From NCBI GenBank assembly GCA_963930655.1, contig OZ005615.1, forward strand, positions 9,938,001-10,002,000: a stretch of 64,000 nucleotides of DNA. Reading direction: 5' to 3'. The DNA comes from Myrica gale (taxonomy: Eukaryota; Streptophyta; Magnoliopsida; Fagales; Myricaceae). Both the position numbers and the translations under genes were made by a program. Numbering within the stretch: position 1 is the first letter of the stretch; each line of letters begins with the position of its first letter. The notes beneath the pieces were generated by a model. That model was not told the origin of the DNA. It saw only the letters and a program-made list of their open reading frames with translations, and ran no database searches. Positions 42,077 through 64,000 of the stretch are shown one piece after another.

Positions 42077-42306
42077 GGGATAAATGCAAAATCAGTCCTT
42101 GTGCTATAAGTAAAAATCGATTTAGTCCCTGTAATATGAAAAATATCGATTTAGTCCCTGTGATTCTATTTTCGTTTGTTATTGGTCCTTCATCAGGACT
42201 ATTTTATCACTTTCTGAAATCACAAGGACTAAATTGATGATTTTCATATCACAGGGATTAAATCGATTTTTGCGTATAGCACAAGGATGAATTTTGCATT
42301 TATCTC
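42077..42306. mobile_element. Mutator-like MITE with 9-bp target duplication
   Basis: The left end GGGATAAATGCAAAATCAGT and right end (reverse complement GAGATAAATGCAAAATTCAT) are inverted. The similarity extends through TCCTTGTGCTATA and AAAATCGATTTA on both arms. TTTATTTTA occurs directly on both sides (42068-42076, 42307-42315), a perfect 9-bp target duplication typical of Mutator-like elements. Length is 230 bp, non-coding. Confidence 0.85.
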
Positions 42307-42315
42307 TTTATTTTA

Positions 42316-43391
42316 ATGATTTTCAATTTGACTGATGAAAATTGAAGGCGATCACATAATATATATTTTTTTTTCTTTCTAATTGGCGATCACATAATAA
42401 GTAGTATTGAAAATAGACCCAAATAACACGGCACAAAACTTAGGGCGAAAAAAAAATCTACTTCTCATATCTTATTGCCAAGATTAAGATACAATTCTGA
42501 ATACAATAAATATTAAATGTTACATGGTCAATATTATGGCTGCAGAGATAATAAATAATATAAGATTTATATGTTCGATTAAACAATTATAAAAAATTTC
42601 TATCCCACTAAGTTTGAACTCTTAGGTTAATCTTCTGTTTACACAAAAAGATTTTTAGAAAAATTTAATTTCATGGTTGTGGTTTGAATTTTAAGAAACT
42701 CGGATCCATGTCTCTTAGCCAGTGTAGGAACAAATTAATCGTACAATCGCATGGCTCCTCTTCGAATTGCCTTCACACTAGTTTTGCCAAACTGGGTGCA
42801 ATCTTGTGATTTTTCTCACAGCAGAGTAGAATATAGAAAAAGATGTTGGTATTTCCAATTTAAACGAAAAAGGAGGTAGATACCAGCTTCGATCTGAAAT
42901 TTTCAACGAACAGCAAGCTACATCGGGCTGTTGAAGCAGAGGAATATGGATTTCTATGGCTTTTGGAGGAAGCAGCAACTCATGGTAGTCCCAACCAAAG
43001 GACTGCAATAATGTATACTATATTTTCATTGGATTTCCTATCCAAAAAAAAAATGGAGGACAAAAAATAAGAGCTCCAAGGCCAGAGCCGAAAGCTCGTC
43101 CAATCTCTCAACATCCACAACGTACTTGAAACTCAACCGAACTATTAAAAAAAGGATAATCGCCGGCAGTAAATCTCTAGCTCTAAAGAATATACATAAA
43201 GGATTTACTCTGCTGGGCTATATTTAAATGTTACACCCCACAAAGACAGCTTCAAACCGATGGTCAAGAAATTGACTCCATTTTCAATAAGGCGGCCAAA
43301 CATGTCTCAAAGTAGTTTCTGTCCAGGTGGTATAATGGCATCTGTCTCCTGTGTTCATTTTCTGGTAAATCAAAATTTAATGCCCTAAAAA
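42316..43391. other. Intergenic stretch; no gene seen
   Basis: Between the CCDC137-like gene and the 3' end of the BEACH gene. AT-rich. The BEACH 3' untranslated region should lie in the part nearest 43391. Confidence 0.45.
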
Positions 43392-62783
<19,392 letters not shown>

Positions 62784-64000
62784 CTGTAGACCAATAATTC
62801 AAATTAGTTCACTGCTCTATGTTGAATAATGCTTGGAACAGCAGCATAACCAAAGAAATTATGTTGAGGAATCATAATGCATAACTCATGTAAAATCAAG
62901 AAGGGCCGTTATTTAAGATATGATCGCAGGTATGCTGGGAGTTTATAGCAAAACTCAATAGAACAAAAGACTACAAAGCACACACTTCCATCAAAGTGTT
63001 ATCCCGAGAGCTTAACAATCAAACCAAAGTAAATTCTTACCATCACTGTACAAATAGGTACCACATCTGGGGTCCACAAAAATAGCATTTTCGCAAGGAA
63101 GTATCATAATGTCCAAAGGAAGCAAAGATAGCCACAGGACATAATTATCAAACATCCTTAAGAGCATCACTGTTCCACCAATACTCATCAAACTGTTGTT
63201 AATTGATTTGAAACGGACTCGTTAAGGCCCAGCTTAATATTTATCGAAAACCCGCTAGAAGAATAAGCATAACAAACCCATAAAAGACACCAATGGGCTC
63301 ACCAAATGGATCCAACAACAGCCTCTATGTAGAGATCTGCAAGTTACATGATACTCTTACTCCTAAACTAAGATAAACTCACTAGCAACTTCCCAGTGCA
63401 AAGTAACATGAAAATAGGACTTCATTCGTAACTGAGGGTGCCTGCTAGGCCTACATCAAACTCAGACCATATTTTTGAAGAATTTTGACGTTTAATCTTG
63501 CTCTTTCGGGATTGTCTTTCTGCCCACGTCACAAGAAAGGATAATAGTGTGCACAAATAAGTTTTGTGTATCACTTATCAAATAAAATAAGTTTTGTGTA
63601 TCAAAATATTGAAAGATAAGATTACAAACATATCTACTATACAAGAATGGAACCCCTAGACTTTTTCTGGAACAAGAGAATTAGTATATGAACAAATCTA
63701 ATAACAAGGTCGAATAGCAAATCAAAGAATGCAGTGCCAATTCAGCAAACTTGAAAACAACTCGTCTAGTAACTCAGGTGGTGAAATAGTCTGGTTCCTC
63801 TTTCTTTTTCTCATGAAGTAACCAGCTCCACTCATCTCTTTCTTAACGTTGTTAGTTCAATACACATCATATGTGGTGTCGGCAGCACCAATTTGTGCAA
63901 CAAGAACAAATCCAAAAATAGGTAGCCTGCCCTCCAAAACCGTAGCCATGAGAAACAGGTACAATAAGATATAAAGGATTCCTTCAATTGAAACCCACCT
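62784..64000. other. BEACH intron running to the right edge
   Basis: No exon could be supported upstream of 62783. The exon at 62783-62699 begins in phase with one base of a split codon, so the preceding exon lies further right, outside the window. Nothing else recognised. Confidence 0.5.

Overview
The window is nuclear DNA of a flowering plant, most likely a eudicot. The genes are split by many introns with GT..AG borders. There is a growth-regulating factor with the plant-only QLQ and WRC domains, a plant-type BEACH protein and CYP704 cytochromes P450. The spaces between genes are full of hAT-like, Mutator-like, LINE and LTR debris. I cannot name the species from sequence alone. There are no operons, CRISPR arrays or prokaryotic signals.

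Layout, left to right. (1) 1-462: the 5' end of a small cyclophilin gene (minus) running off the left edge. (2) 1640-7372: a complete Vms1/ANKZF1-type gene (minus), with an internal tandem duplication in an intron. (3) 8.7-14.8 kb: a nest of CCGG-rich hAT-like elements. One is clearly bounded (10924-12044), has 8-bp flanking repeats and carries a piece of a host PPR gene. Close by are two exons of a metallophosphoesterase-like gene in the wrong order. (4) 14.8-19.7 kb: gene-poor, AT-rich DNA with a degraded LTR-like stretch and two copies of another hAT-like sequence. (5) 19980-22882: a complete GRF gene with two WRC domains and a variant miR396 site. (6) 23242-23315: tRNA-Val(AAC). (7) 24195-28022: remnants, namely the last three exons of an Aurora kinase gene, a complex inverted repeat, and a broken alkenal/quinone oxidoreductase gene. 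(8) 29280-31683: an intact CYP704 P450 gene. It is followed by a CYP704 pseudogene (32572-37973) broken up by duplications and two solo LTRs. (9) 38662-41973: a small basic CCDC137-like gene (minus), with a Mutator-type MITE just upstream. (10) 43392 to beyond the right edge: the 3' half of a very large BEACH/WD40 gene (minus, 21 exons visible). Its introns hold an RTE-type LINE fragment, a sense L1-type LINE, a short LINE tail and a rearranged antisense L1-type LINE.

Functional themes are ordinary plant housekeeping and development: protein folding, ribosome quality control, growth control, fatty-acid-type P450 oxidation, and membrane trafficking or mRNA regulation by BEACH proteins. I found no new biological system. 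The most informative material is evolutionary: gene-fragment capture by a hAT element, a dated series of events in the CYP704 pseudogene, overlapping inverted repeats, and LINE rearrangements inside one host gene.
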